Of a stretch of 25,522 nucleotides of DNA, positions 14,531-22,832 are shown one piece after another. The stretch is from an uncultured Burkholderiales bacterium (GTDB lineage: Bacteria > Pseudomonadota > Gammaproteobacteria > Burkholderiales > Burkholderiaceae_D): NCBI GenBank assembly GCA_903904635.1, contig CAIVDH010000440.1, positions 1-25,522 on the forward strand. The letters run 5' to 3'. The translations under genes and the position numbers were made by a program. Numbering within the stretch: position 1 is the first letter of the stretch; every line of letters begins with the position of its first letter. The notes under the pieces are model-generated. The model did not search any database. It worked only from the letters and a program-made list of their open reading frames with translations, and had not been told where the DNA came from.

Positions 14531-15685
14531 ATGAAATACGCGAAGCGCCTATTACCGATGATTGTAATGTTTGCCGGACTGTTAGCGGCTGGATCATCAT
14601 TTGCGGTCAGTGACATGACGGGTGGTCCTGCTGTTCGTGAGTTGAATTTTCAACCGCCTGTTACGGCTATTGCAGCCGATATTTATCAGCTGCATAACTG
14701 GATGATGGGTATTTGTGTGGCGATCTTCCTTGCTGTGTTTGGCGTAATGTTTTATTCCATATTTAAACACCGTAAATCGCTGGGTCACAAGTCGGCCAGT
14801 TTTCATGAAAGTACTACTGTTGAAATAGCATGGACCATCGTGCCTTTCGTGATAGTTGTGCTGATGGCTTTGCCGGCGACCAAGACCGTGGTGGCAATGA
14901 AAGACACATCCAACGCAGATATCACCATTAAAGCTACTGGCATGCAGTGGAAATGGGGTTATGACTACCTCAAGGGCGACGGTGAAGGCATTGCTTACTA
15001 TTCGGCCCTATCTACCCCGCGTGACCAGATCCATCACGGCGCCACTAAAGGTGACAATTACCTGCTGGAAGTTGATCATCCATTGGTCGTGCCTGTGAAT
15101 AAAAAAATTCGTATCGTAACCACTGCCAATGATGTGATTCATGCATGGGGTGTGCCGGCACTGGGCGTCAAGCAGGATGCAATTCCTGGATTTGTACGCG
15201 ACACATGGTTTAAGGCTGAAAAAGTGGGTACCTATCGTGGCAATTGCTACGAGCTGTGCGGCAAAGAACATGCGTTCATGCCCATCGTTGTTAACGTAGT
15301 CAGCGAAGAAGATTACGCAAAATGGGTAAGTGAGAAAAAACCAAGTTCCGGTGCAACTGGTGAAGATCCCAATAAAACATGGACGGTTGCAGAGCTGTCT
15401 AAGCGCGGCGAAGAAGTTTATAACGGCAATTGCGTAGCCTGTCATCAGGCCACAGGCAAGGGTGTGCCGGGTGCGTTCCCGGCGTTGGATGGTTCTACAG
15501 TTGTAAATGGCCCTAAAGAAGGTCAGGTTGATATTCTGTTGAATGGCAAAAATGCGATGCCAGCATGGAAAACACTTTCTGACACAGAAATTGCAGCCGT
15601 TATTACCTATACCCGTAATCACTGGTCCAATAAAGCTAAGCAAAATATCGTTCAACCGGCCGAGATTTTGGCTGCGCGCAAGTAA
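14531..15685 (+). CDS. coxB: Cytochrome c oxidase subunit II with fused cytochrome c domain
   Basis: 384 residues; GAGGA precedes the start. After a signal peptide come two membrane helices (about 52-77 and 96-116), then the CuA cupredoxin domain with GNCYELCGKEHAFM (C239, E241, C243, H247, M250) and an upstream His in DVIHAWG. A C-terminal cytochrome c domain follows, with heme site CVACH (C301, C304, H305) and an axial Met in NAMPAW (M343). The subunit takes electrons from cytochrome c; the fused heme makes it a caa3-like variant. First core subunit gene of the operon, 21 bases before coxA. Confidence 0.97.
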   Translation: MKYAKRLLPMIVMFAGLLAAGSSFAVSDMTGGPAVRELNFQPPVTAIAADIYQLHNWMMGICVAIFLAVFGVMFYSIFKHRKSLGHKSASFHESTTVEIAWTIVPFVIVVLMALPATKTVVAMKDTSNADITIKATGMQWKWGYDYLKGDGEGIAYYSALSTPRDQIHHGATKGDNYLLEVDHPLVVPVNKKIRIVTTANDVIHAWGVPALGVKQDAIPGFVRDTWFKAEKVGTYRGNCYELCGKEHAFMPIVVNVVSEEDYAKWVSEKKPSSGATGEDPNKTWTVAELSKRGEEVYNGNCVACHQATGKGVPGAFPALDGSTVVNGPKEGQVDILLNGKNAMPAWKTLSDTEIAAVITYTRNHWSNKAKQNIVQPAEILAARK

Positions 15686-15706
15686 TCGAACTATCAGGAG
15701 AATCAG

Positions 15707-17305
15707 ATGAGCACTACTATCGACCACGCACACGGTCACTCTGAAGGCCACGATGCGCATGACCATCATCCGCATGGTTGGCAGCGTTGGCTGTTTGCGA
15801 CCAATCATAAAGATATAGGCACGTTGTATCTTTGGTTTTCATTCGTCATGTTATTGACTGGTGGTGTTTTAGCACTGGGCATACGCGCTGAACTGTTCAA
15901 GCCCGGTTTGCAGTTGTTTGTTCCTGAATTTTTTAATCAGCTCACTACGATGCATGGTCTGATCATGGTGTTCGGCGCGATCATGCCGGCTTTTGTGGGT
16001 TTTGCTAACTGGATGATTCCGTTGCAAATCGGCGCGGCCGATATGGCCTTCGCGCGGATGAACAACTTCTCGTTCTGGTTGCTGCCTCCGGCTGCAATTT
16101 TGCTGGTGTCGTCTTTCCTGGTTCCGGGCGGCGCAACCGCTGCAGGCTGGACGCTGTATGCGCCGCTGTCTACCCAAATGGGTATCGGTATGGACATGGG
16201 TATTTTTGCCATGCATATCATGGGTGCGTCTTCCATCATGGGTTCGATTAACATCATCACCACCATCTTGAACATGCGCGCGCCTGGCATGACGCTGATG
16301 AAGATGCCGATGTTCTGCTGGACCTGGCTGATTACGGCTTATCTGCTGATTGCTGTGATGCCTGTGCTGGCTGGTGCCATCACCATGACCCTGACAGATC
16401 GTCATTTCGGTACTTCATTCTTTAATGCCGCAGGCGGCGGTGATCCTGTGATGTACCAGCATATTTTCTGGTTCTTCGGTCATCCTGAGGTTTACATCAT
16501 GATCTTGCCGGCGTTCGGCATTGTTTCCCAGATCATTCCTGCATTCGCTCGTAAGCAGCTGTTTGGTTATGCTTCCATGGTTTATGCGACAGCTTCCATT
16601 GCGATTCTGTCCTTCATCGTTTGGGCGCATCACATGTTTTCGACCGGCATGCCTGTAACCAGCCAACTGTTCTTCATGTATGCAACCATGCTGATCGCTG
16701 TGCCGACAGGTGTGAAAGTGTTTAACTGGATCGCTACTATGTGGCGTGGTTCCATGACGTTCGAGACGCCGATGTTGTTTGCGATTGGCTTTCTGTTCGT
16801 ATTCACGATGGGCGGTTTCACTGGTCTGATTCTGGCGATTACGCCAGTTGATATCCAGATGCAAGACACCTACTACGTAGTCGCACATTTCCACTATGTA
16901 TTGGTAGCAGGCTCACTGTTTGCGCTGTTCGCAGGTTTCTACTACTGGGGTCCTAAGTGGACTGGCTTCATGTACAACGAAGGGCGCGGCAAGTTCCACT
17001 TCTGGGCTTCGCTGATCACCTTCAACGTGACCTTCTTCCCTATGCACTTCCTGGGGTTGGCGGGTATGCCACGTCGTTATGCTGACTATGCCGCACAGTT
17101 CACCGATTTCAATATGCTTGCGTCTATCGGCGCATTTGGTTTTGGCTTCTCTCAGGTTTACTTCCTGTTTGCAGTCGTGTTGCCAGCAATTCGCGGTGGT
17201 GAAAAAGCGGCTGACAAGCCTTGGGAAGGTGCAGAGGGACTGGAATGGACCGTACCTAGCCCGGCTCCTTTCCACACCTTTGAAGTACCACCAACTGTCA
17301 AATAA
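15707..17305 (+). CDS. coxA: Cytochrome c oxidase subunit I (A-type heme-copper oxidase)
   Basis: 532 residues, twelve predicted helices, start preceded by AGGAG. Heme a ligands are H83 (TMHGL) and H396; heme a3 is held by H394 (VVAHFHYV); CuB ligands are H259 in GHPEVY and H308/H309 in AHHMFSTGMP. E261 of HPEVY and D112 of GAADMAFARMNN mark the A1-type proton paths, and Y263 is the cross-linked Tyr. It reduces O2 to water and pumps protons. The N-terminal 24 residues carry eight His before the conserved GWQRWLFATNHKDIGTLY, a possible metal-binding tail. Confidence 0.98.
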   Translation: MSTTIDHAHGHSEGHDAHDHHPHGWQRWLFATNHKDIGTLYLWFSFVMLLTGGVLALGIRAELFKPGLQLFVPEFFNQLTTMHGLIMVFGAIMPAFVGFANWMIPLQIGAADMAFARMNNFSFWLLPPAAILLVSSFLVPGGATAAGWTLYAPLSTQMGIGMDMGIFAMHIMGASSIMGSINIITTILNMRAPGMTLMKMPMFCWTWLITAYLLIAVMPVLAGAITMTLTDRHFGTSFFNAAGGGDPVMYQHIFWFFGHPEVYIMILPAFGIVSQIIPAFARKQLFGYASMVYATASIAILSFIVWAHHMFSTGMPVTSQLFFMYATMLIAVPTGVKVFNWIATMWRGSMTFETPMLFAIGFLFVFTMGGFTGLILAITPVDIQMQDTYYVVAHFHYVLVAGSLFALFAGFYYWGPKWTGFMYNEGRGKFHFWASLITFNVTFFPMHFLGLAGMPRRYADYAAQFTDFNMLASIGAFGFGFSQVYFLFAVVLPAIRGGEKAADKPWEGAEGLEWTVPSPAPFHTFEVPPTVK

Positions 17306-17314
17306 TGTTGTGAT

Positions 17315-17337
17315 GCCGGCGGCTGTAAGTCGCCGGC
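17315..17337 (+). other. Strong GC hairpin between coxA and the assembly genes
   Basis: GCCGGCGGCT at 17315-17324 pairs with AGTCGCCGGC at 17328-17337: ten pairs with one G-T wobble and a three-base loop, starting 10 bases after the coxA stop. No T-run follows (next bases TGACTGG), so it is not a standard terminator. It could protect the 3' end of coxBA mRNA or set the ratio of core subunits to assembly factors. Confidence 0.6.
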
Positions 17338-17349
17338 TGACTGGAACCC

Positions 17350-17460
17350 ATGTCTAATCAAAATAAATCTGGCAATAACCTGCGTACCGCTTTGATACTC
17401 TTATCAATAGCGGTTATATTTTTTGCTGGTGTAATAATTAAGCAGGGCTTGCTCCGCTAA
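17350..17460 (+). CDS. Cytochrome oxidase small assembly protein (36 residues)
   Basis: A 36-residue ORF too short for usual gene-finding cut-offs. It has a hydrophilic start (MSNQNKSGNNLRT), one membrane helix (ALILLSIAVIFFAGVIIK) and a short basic end (QGLLR). It fills the gap between coxA and ctaG, with the ctaG ATG four bases after its stop. Proteins of this size and position are annotated in Burkholderiales as a cytochrome oxidase small assembly protein; the mechanism is unknown. The ribosome binding site is weak (GGA). Size, position and a clean single-helix design support it. Confidence 0.75.
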   Translation: MSNQNKSGNNLRTALILLSIAVIFFAGVIIKQGLLR

Positions 17461-17464
17461 TAAT

Positions 17465-18028
17465 ATGGATGCAAAGCAGCAGTTGCGCAAAGAGCGGCTG
17501 GGAAAAAATAACGCAAGAATGCTCGGCAAATTAATATTAATTGCTGTGCTGATGTTCGGATTTGGTTATTCATTAGTGCCGTTGTATAAAAAGATATGTG
17601 AACTGACCGGCATTAATGTGCTGGCGGTGCAAGAAACAAAAGCAGTGCAGGCTACAAATTCGCAGGTCGATAAAAGTCGTACAGTGACTGTGGAGTTTGA
17701 CGCTAATACGCAGGGTCCGTGGCGCTTTCGCCCGCTGGTGTCTAGTTTGCAAGTGCACCCAGGCGAGATGGCGCAGGTGGTTTACGAGGTGATCAATACG
17801 CAGTCCAGAAGTATGGAAGCGCAGGCGATTCCTAGCTACGCTCCGCAAGAAGCAGCAGCTTATTTTAGTAAGCTGGAATGTTTTTGTTTTAAGCAGCAGG
17901 TTCTGGGTGCAAATGAAACCAGGCAGATGCCGGTGAGTTTTTTCATAGATCCAGGGTTGCCGAAAAGCGTAAAGATTATTACTTTGTCTTATACGTTTTT
18001 TGAGGTTGGCGGCGGGGCTAAAAAATAA
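17465..18028 (+). CDS. ctaG: Cytochrome c oxidase assembly protein CtaG/Cox11
   Basis: 187 residues: cytoplasmic N-terminus, one membrane helix at about 21-41 (LILIAVLMFGFGYSLVPLY), then a periplasmic Ig-like domain. Copper ligands are the CFC pair C139 and C141 in LECFCFKQQ, and C45 (KICELTG) is the third conserved Cys. Cox11 delivers copper to the CuB site of subunit I. No separate strong ribosome binding site is seen; it starts four bases after the small ORF, so translation may be coupled. Confidence 0.96.
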   Translation: MDAKQQLRKERLGKNNARMLGKLILIAVLMFGFGYSLVPLYKKICELTGINVLAVQETKAVQATNSQVDKSRTVTVEFDANTQGPWRFRPLVSSLQVHPGEMAQVVYEVINTQSRSMEAQAIPSYAPQEAAAYFSKLECFCFKQQVLGANETRQMPVSFFIDPGLPKSVKIITLSYTFFEVGGGAKK

Positions 18029-18052
18029 GCGGGCTAAAAAGGCAAAGTAACT

Positions 18053-18268
18053 ATGCAGGAATTGAAAGAGGCAAGTAAGCGCCCCATGTCTTTTGTGGCG
18101 ACTGTGAAAGCAGTGTTGTGGTCGTTTTTTGGCGTGCGCAAAAAAAGCGCTTATGAAGAAGATACTGCTAGCCTCAACCCTTTGCATGTGATTATTGCCG
18201 GTGTGTTGGCTGCAATAATTTTTATTGTGATCTTGGTGTCTGTGGTGAAATTGGTTGTTGCAAAATAA
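18053..18268 (+). CDS. DUF2970 small membrane protein
   Basis: 71 residues. The N-terminal half is basic with MSFVATVKAVLWSFFGVRKKSAYEEDTASLNPLHVI, the DUF2970 pattern, followed by a C-terminal membrane helix (about 47-69). It lies between ctaG and coxC, its usual place in betaproteobacterial cox loci; function unknown. Confidence 0.88.
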   Translation: MQELKEASKRPMSFVATVKAVLWSFFGVRKKSAYEEDTASLNPLHVIIAGVLAAIIFIVILVSVVKLVVAK

Positions 18269-18299
18269 ATTATTTGAACATTGTAATCAGGGGATGTAG

Positions 18300-19160
18300 A
18301 TGAGCACTCAACAAGGCCAAGCGCCATATTATTACGTACCGAATCCATCAAAATGGCCTGTATTGGCTGGATTGGCTTTGCTGATTACTATGGCAGGTGC
18401 CTCAGCATGGGTAAATGGCCTGTCATGGGGTATGCCAGCAAATCTTATCGGCATCTTAGGTTTGATCGCGGTTTTGTATTTCTGGTTTGGCGATGCAATT
18501 GCAGAGTCTGAGGGTGGTCTTTACAACGCTCGCATAGACGTTTCCTATCGCTGGAGCATGAGCTGGTTCATCTTCTCGGAAGTGATGTTCTTCGCCGCAT
18601 TTTTTGGCGCGCTATTTTATGCCCGCAGCATCAGCATGCCTTGGCTAGCTGATCTGGATCATAAATTCCTATGGCCGAATTTCGCTGCTCAATGGGGCAA
18701 TACGGGTCCGGCTGGCGTGGTGGAGAGTTTTAAAACTATGGGTCCGTTTCCGATCCCGACTATCAATACGGCTTTGTTGTTAACTTCAGGCGTAACACTG
18801 ACTATTTCGCATCATGCTTTGCGAGCAGGTGACCGCACAAAAACTGCAGTCTGGCTGTTTCTGACAGTTTTACTGGGTGCGATCTTCATGGGCTTTCAGG
18901 CTTATGAATACATGCATGCGTATTCAGAGTTGAATTTGAAGCTGACCTCGGGCATTTATGGATCAACATTTTTCATGCTCACCGGCTTTCATGGCTTCCA
19001 CGTGACCATGGGTGCGATCATGTTGTCAGTAGTTTTGTACCGTGTGCTCAAAGGACATTTCACTGCCGATCATCATTTTGCATTTGAAGGTGCGGCTTGG
19101 TATTGGCACTTTGTCGATGTCGTATGGCTGGGTTTGTATGTAGTTGTTTACTGGCTCTAA
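18300..19160 (+). CDS. coxC: Cytochrome c oxidase subunit III
   Basis: 286 residues with seven predicted membrane helices. Family motifs include YRWSMSWFIFSEVMFFAAFFGALFY, the lipid-site helix; GFQAYEYMHAYSELNL; and GSTFFMLTGFHGFHVTMGAIML with the C-terminal WYWHFVDVVWLGLYVVVYWL. It stabilises subunit I and supports proton uptake. The start follows CAGGGGATGTAG. A strong terminator follows 24 bases after the stop, ending the first cox transcript. Confidence 0.97.
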   Translation: MSTQQGQAPYYYVPNPSKWPVLAGLALLITMAGASAWVNGLSWGMPANLIGILGLIAVLYFWFGDAIAESEGGLYNARIDVSYRWSMSWFIFSEVMFFAAFFGALFYARSISMPWLADLDHKFLWPNFAAQWGNTGPAGVVESFKTMGPFPIPTINTALLLTSGVTLTISHHALRAGDRTKTAVWLFLTVLLGAIFMGFQAYEYMHAYSELNLKLTSGIYGSTFFMLTGFHGFHVTMGAIMLSVVLYRVLKGHFTADHHFAFEGAAWYWHFVDVVWLGLYVVVYWL

Positions 19161-19184
19161 TCAGACCAAGATTTATTTAAGCCG

Positions 19185-19213
19185 AAAAAGCCGCACTGTG
19201 GTGCGGCTTTTTT
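19185..19213 (+). terminator. Rho-independent terminator after coxC
   Basis: AAAAAGCCGCAC - TGTG - GTGCGGCTTTTTT: a 12-pair stem with GC core, four-base loop and T-run. The A-run on the left makes it symmetrical, so it can also serve the convergent DUF2909 gene, which ends at 19237. Confidence 0.9.
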
Positions 19214-19236
19214 AATGGTGCAGCGAAATATGAATT

Positions 19237-19440
19237 TCAGTAAGCAATCCCGGTCGGTTGTATCCAGCCCATCCAGTTTGCGATCAGCAGGAAGATAAAA
19301 AGTAGGATGGAAAACCCCACACGCAGAGCCAGCGCATGGACGGTACGATTACTTTTACCTTTGTCGCGCATTAAAAAAACTAATGCAGATGCCAGACTGC
19401 CGATGATGAGTAAGAAGGCAATGGCGACGAGAATTTTCAT
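19237..19440 (-). CDS. DUF2909 twin-helix membrane protein
   Basis: 67 residues with two membrane helices (about 3-24 and 40-60) joined by a short basic loop (MRDKGKSNRTVHALALR), ending in the conserved GWIQPTG. This is the DUF2909 (twin transmembrane) family, usually found antisense inside cox loci of betaproteobacteria, as here. The function is unknown. It is convergent with coxC across the terminator and divergent from SURF1. Confidence 0.85.
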   Translation of the reverse strand: MKILVAIAFLLIIGSLASALVFLMRDKGKSNRTVHALALRVGFSILLFIFLLIANWMGWIQPTGIAY

Positions 19441-19461
19441 ATTAGGCAGATGCGCTGAATT

Positions 19462-19491
19462 TTTACAAAATCAGTCTGATAAATTTATAAG
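19462..19491 (+). promoter_or_regulatory. Candidate promoter for SURF1 and the heme/copper assembly genes
   Basis: TTTACA (19462-19467) and TATAAG (19486-19491) with an 18-base spacer, each matching five of six consensus positions. The predicted start of transcription near 19498 is only about nine bases before the SURF1 ATG, so the mRNA would be almost leaderless; the nearest purine-rich site (AAGG) lies upstream of that start. Confidence 0.5.
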
Positions 19492-19506
19492 CAAGGCATC
19501 ATTGTA

Positions 19507-20238
19507 ATGCGATTGGTCTTTCATTTTCGTTGGATTCCATTCTTCGCCGCCGTTGCAGCCGCGTTGCTTGGTATTGCGTTGGGCAATTGGCACGAACGTC
19601 GTGCAGAAGAAAAGCAGGGAATTGAAAAAGCGATGCTGTCGCAGCAAGCACAGCCTGTGCTGCAGCTAAATACGCTGCAGGGCAAAGAAACCTTGCCGGA
19701 GTTTCGTCGTGTGGTCGCTGAAGGCGAGTTTATAGCCGGCTGGCCTGTTTATCTGGATAACCGTCCATCGCAGGGGCGCGCAGGTTTTTATTTGCTCATG
19801 CCATTGCGCTTACATGGCAGTGAACAAGTTGTCATGGTGGCGCGTGGCTGGTTTCCACGTGACCAGGCGGTGCGAACCAAACTGCCAACGATACCAGTAA
19901 AGTCGGGGCAGGTTCGTATAGAAGGGGTAATTCGACACACGGCTGGGCGGGTGTTGAGCTTGGGCCAAGACGTGCCTTTACAGCCTGGTGCCATTGTACA
20001 AAATCTCAATCTTGCAGAATTTGGCCGCGCCAGCGGACTGTCACTACAAGATCATATAATCGAACAAACTAATGACACGAATGATCAGTTGGTGCGCGAC
20101 TGGCCGCGGCCTTCGTTCGGTGTAGACAAGCATCGCGGTTATGCCTTTCAGTGGTATGCATTGGCGGCCACAGCCTTTTTATTTTTTGTACTGACTGGAT
20201 TTCGACGTGCAAGCAAAACTGACAACACCCGCATCTGA
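19507..20238 (+). CDS. SURF1-family cytochrome oxidase assembly protein
   Basis: 243 residues. N-terminal helix (about 7-26) followed by LGNWHERRAEEK, and a C-terminal helix (about 217-235) preceded by KHRGYAFQWYALAATAF. The FRRVVAEGEFIAGWPVYLDNRPSQGRAGFYLLMPL block and ARGWFPRD segment are the SURF1/Shy1 core. The protein aids heme A insertion into subunit I. It overlaps the Sco-like gene by 32 bases and begins a second operon segment (SURF1, Sco-like, ctaA, ctaB, sco). Confidence 0.95.
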   Translation: MRLVFHFRWIPFFAAVAAALLGIALGNWHERRAEEKQGIEKAMLSQQAQPVLQLNTLQGKETLPEFRRVVAEGEFIAGWPVYLDNRPSQGRAGFYLLMPLRLHGSEQVVMVARGWFPRDQAVRTKLPTIPVKSGQVRIEGVIRHTAGRVLSLGQDVPLQPGAIVQNLNLAEFGRASGLSLQDHIIEQTNDTNDQLVRDWPRPSFGVDKHRGYAFQWYALAATAFLFFVLTGFRRASKTDNTRI

Positions 20239-20827
20239 AAATAAAGTGACAACAGGTCGCAAAAGTTTCTGGCCGCTGATACTCGTTATCGCCGCTTGTG
20301 CTGCACCTATGATTTTTTCGTATGTGACTTACTACATCATCAAACCGCAGGGCCGCACCAACTATGGCACCTTGCTTGATCCGAGAACTTACCCCATACC
20401 ACAGCTAGATTTAACAACACTCGAAGGTAAGCCAGCTGCGCTGGATAACTTCAAGGGTAAGTGGATATTCTTGCAATTAGATGCTTCTGAATGTGCCAAA
20501 GCGTGTGCAGACAAGCTTTATTACATGCGTCAGCTGCGCCTGACTCAGGGCAAAGAAATGGATCGCATAGAGCGCGTCTGGCTGGTAACAGATAGCGGTC
20601 CTATACAAGCTGAGTTATTAAAGAAATATGAGGGGACTAGTGTACTGCGTGCTGATATCAAGCAAATTTCTGCATGGCTACCGACTGAAGATGGCAGCGC
20701 TGTCACAGATCATTTTTATATGTTGGATCCGCTGGGTAATCTGATGATGCGCTTTCCTAAAGATCCTGATGCCAACAAAATCAAAAAAGACATAATCAAA
20801 CTGCTAAAAGCTTCACGCATAGGTTAA
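20207..20827 (+). CDS. Membrane-anchored Sco-like thioredoxin-fold protein
   Basis: 206 residues from the GTG at 20207; a GTG at 20246 is an alternative. One membrane helix (about 21-45), then a periplasmic domain. The segment FKGKWIFLQLDASECAKACADKLYYMRQL carries C96-x3-C100, and DHFYMLDPLGNLMMRFPKD carries H169, matching the Cys, Cys, His triad and the VFDPEGR-like strand of Sco proteins, although the usual Pro after the second Cys is absent. This protein is often left as hypothetical in cox loci. Copper transfer or thiol reduction for CuA is inferred. Its start overlaps SURF1 and it ends two bases before ctaA. Confidence 0.8.
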   Translation: MQAKLTTPASENKVTTGRKSFWPLILVIAACAAPMIFSYVTYYIIKPQGRTNYGTLLDPRTYPIPQLDLTTLEGKPAALDNFKGKWIFLQLDASECAKACADKLYYMRQLRLTQGKEMDRIERVWLVTDSGPIQAELLKKYEGTSVLRADIKQISAWLPTEDGSAVTDHFYMLDPLGNLMMRFPKDPDANKIKKDIIKLLKASRIG

Positions 20828-20829
20828 CG

Positions 20830-21924
20830 ATGTTAATTACGCTTGCGCTAAAAGGGCTGCTGGTCGCGTTAGTGCCAGCGACCATCGTCTATTTGTCGCG
20901 GGGTCAGGATAAATATAAAAAGCTGGCTTGGGTCACGGTTTTTTTTACTCTTGATCTGATCGTCTTTGGCGCATTCACGCGCCTGACTGATTCCGGCCTG
21001 GGCTGCCCTGACTGGCCGGGATGTTATGGCGAAGCTAATCCATTTCTGGCACATGCAGACATCAGTGCTGCGCAAGCTGCCATGCCTACCGGGCCTGTCA
21101 CCGTGTTCAAGGCATGGATAGAAATGATTCATCGCTATCTTGCTATGGGTGTAGGCGTGTTGATTATCGCTATGCTAATTATGGGGTGGCGTAATTGGCG
21201 CAAATTACGCTTGCCACGCTACGCTCCGCAAATACCATGCATGTTGTTACTGTTTGTCTGCGTCCAGGGTGCATTTGGCGCGTGGACTGTCACGCTAAAA
21301 CTTCAGCCCATCATAGTGACCACACATCTGTTACTGGGTATGGGCTTACTCGCATTGTTGAGCTGGCATGCTATGCGGCAGACCAGCGTTGAAGTCATCC
21401 CTACTTCCGTTGCCCACCTGCGCCTGCCTGCTGCGGCTGCACTCGTTATTTTGTTCATGCAAATTGCGCTCGGTGGCTGGGTCAGTACAAACTACTCTGC
21501 ATTGGCCTGCGGAGGCATACCTCTATGTCAGGGTGCGTTATTTCCTGATATGGATTTTGAGCACGGATTTACGCTCTGGCGCCATCTTGGTATGACTGCT
21601 GCCGGAGACTACTTGCCATTTACGGCGCTAGTAGCAATTCACTGGGTACACCGAAGCTTTGCCATTGTGGCATTGGCTGCAATTGGTTGGCTGGCTTACA
21701 AGGCAATGCTTATGGATGGACTAGTCATTGTTGGCAGAGGAATGTTGCTGGTCTTACTTGCACAGATTCTTACTGGCGCTGCAACAGTCTATTTTGACTG
21801 GCCGCTACTGTTGGCAGTCATGCATAACGCAGGGGCTGCGCTGCTAGTGCTGTTACTCATCGTGTTAAACTATAAGGTCTCTCTCAATGGAGTATCTGCT
21901 GTTGCCGATGTCCGGCCTGGCTAG
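20830..21924 (+). CDS. ctaA: Heme A synthase (COX15/CtaA)
   Basis: 364 residues with about eight membrane helices. The first extracytoplasmic loop has the family signature GAFTRLTDSGLGCPDWPGCYG with Cys pair C59/C65, and the matching second-half loop has ACGGIPLCQGALFPD with C227/C233. Likely heme-binding His are H101 (EMIHRYLA), H166 (TTHLLLG), H271/H274 (IHWVHRSF) and the late MHNAGA. It oxidises the C8 methyl of heme O to give heme A. Closely packed between the Sco-like gene (two bases) and ctaB (21 bases). Confidence 0.96.
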   Translation: MLITLALKGLLVALVPATIVYLSRGQDKYKKLAWVTVFFTLDLIVFGAFTRLTDSGLGCPDWPGCYGEANPFLAHADISAAQAAMPTGPVTVFKAWIEMIHRYLAMGVGVLIIAMLIMGWRNWRKLRLPRYAPQIPCMLLLFVCVQGAFGAWTVTLKLQPIIVTTHLLLGMGLLALLSWHAMRQTSVEVIPTSVAHLRLPAAAALVILFMQIALGGWVSTNYSALACGGIPLCQGALFPDMDFEHGFTLWRHLGMTAAGDYLPFTALVAIHWVHRSFAIVALAAIGWLAYKAMLMDGLVIVGRGMLLVLLAQILTGAATVYFDWPLLLAVMHNAGAALLVLLLIVLNYKVSLNGVSAVADVRPG

Positions 21925-21945
21925 TGCTCCGCACCACCCAAACCC

Positions 21946-22830
21946 ATGACCACGTTAGCCATCCAACCCAACCGGATTGCCCAATACTGGGCACTGACCA
22001 AGCCGCGCGTCACGCAGCTGGCTGTATTTTGTGCTGTCATAGGCATGTTTCTGGCTACCCCGGGATTACCGGACTGGCGCTTGCTAATCTCAGCGACGAT
22101 AGGCATTTGGTTATTGGCCGGTGCTGCATTTGCAGTTAACTGCCTGGTTGAACGCGAAATTGATTCACGCATGGCGCGCACGGCGCGCCGTCCTATGGCG
22201 ATGGGCGAAATCAGCGTACAACAGACCTTGCTTTTTTCAGGTGTCATAGGCGGGCTGGGTATGTGGGTACTGTATAACCTCGTCAATCCACTGACCATGT
22301 GGCTGACCTTCGCGACCTTTGTCGGTTATGCCGTTATTTACACCATCATCCTGAAGCCTGCAACGCCTCAAAATATTGTCATCGGCGGCTTGTCTGGCGC
22401 GATGCCACCGGCACTGGGCTGGGCGGCAATTGCTAATGATGTGCCTATGCAGGCATGGATACTGGTGTTGATTATTTTCGTATGGACGCCGCCGCATTTC
22501 TGGGTGCTGGCATTGTATCGACGTGATGATTATGCAAAATCAGGTTTGCCCATGCTGCCTATTACGCATGGGTTGGAATTTACGCAGTTCCAGATCTGGC
22601 TGTACACCATCGTATTGGTCGCAACTTCCGTCATGCCCTTTGCCGTTCGCATGAGCGGCCTGATTTATCTGGTTAGCGCCAGTGTGTTGGGTGCAATTTA
22701 TATTTGGTATTCATGGCGTATTTATAAGCACTACACAGATTTGATCGCGCGCAAGGCATTTAAATATTCCATTATTTATTTGTCTCTGCTGTTTGCGGCG
22801 CTACTCATCGATCATTATTTTTTCTTCTGA
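21946..22830 (+). CDS. ctaB: Protoheme IX farnesyltransferase (heme O synthase)
   Basis: 294 residues of the UbiA superfamily with multiple membrane helices. The first Asp-rich site is [19 protein letters not shown] and the second is [23 protein letters not shown]-like [12 protein letters not shown] and [11 protein letters not shown] are CyoE/CtaB signatures. It joins a farnesyl chain to heme B to make heme O, the substrate of CtaA. There is no visible ribosome binding site at the ATG. It ends two bases before sco. Confidence 0.97.
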   Translation: MTTLAIQPNRIAQYWALTKPRVTQLAVFCAVIGMFLATPGLPDWRLLISATIGIWLLAGAAFAVNCLVEREIDSRMARTARRPMAMGEISVQQTLLFSGVIGGLGMWVLYNLVNPLTMWLTFATFVGYAVIYTIILKPATPQNIVIGGLSGAMPPALGWAAIANDVPMQAWILVLIIFVWTPPHFWVLALYRRDDYAKSGLPMLPITHGLEFTQFQIWLYTIVLVATSVMPFAVRMSGLIYLVSASVLGAIYIWYSWRIYKHYTDLIARKAFKYSIIYLSLLFAALLIDHYFFF

Positions 22831-22832
22831 TC

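Noticed and set aside
15008..15808. Long minus-strand open frame (266 codons) opposite coxB
   Set aside because: It lies antisense to a certain gene with strong motif support, and its translation is a low-complexity mix with no recognisable domain.
15869..16894. Two long minus-strand frames opposite coxA
   Set aside because: Rich in His, Arg and Gln, as expected for the reverse of a hydrophobic membrane protein gene; no start signal or domain.
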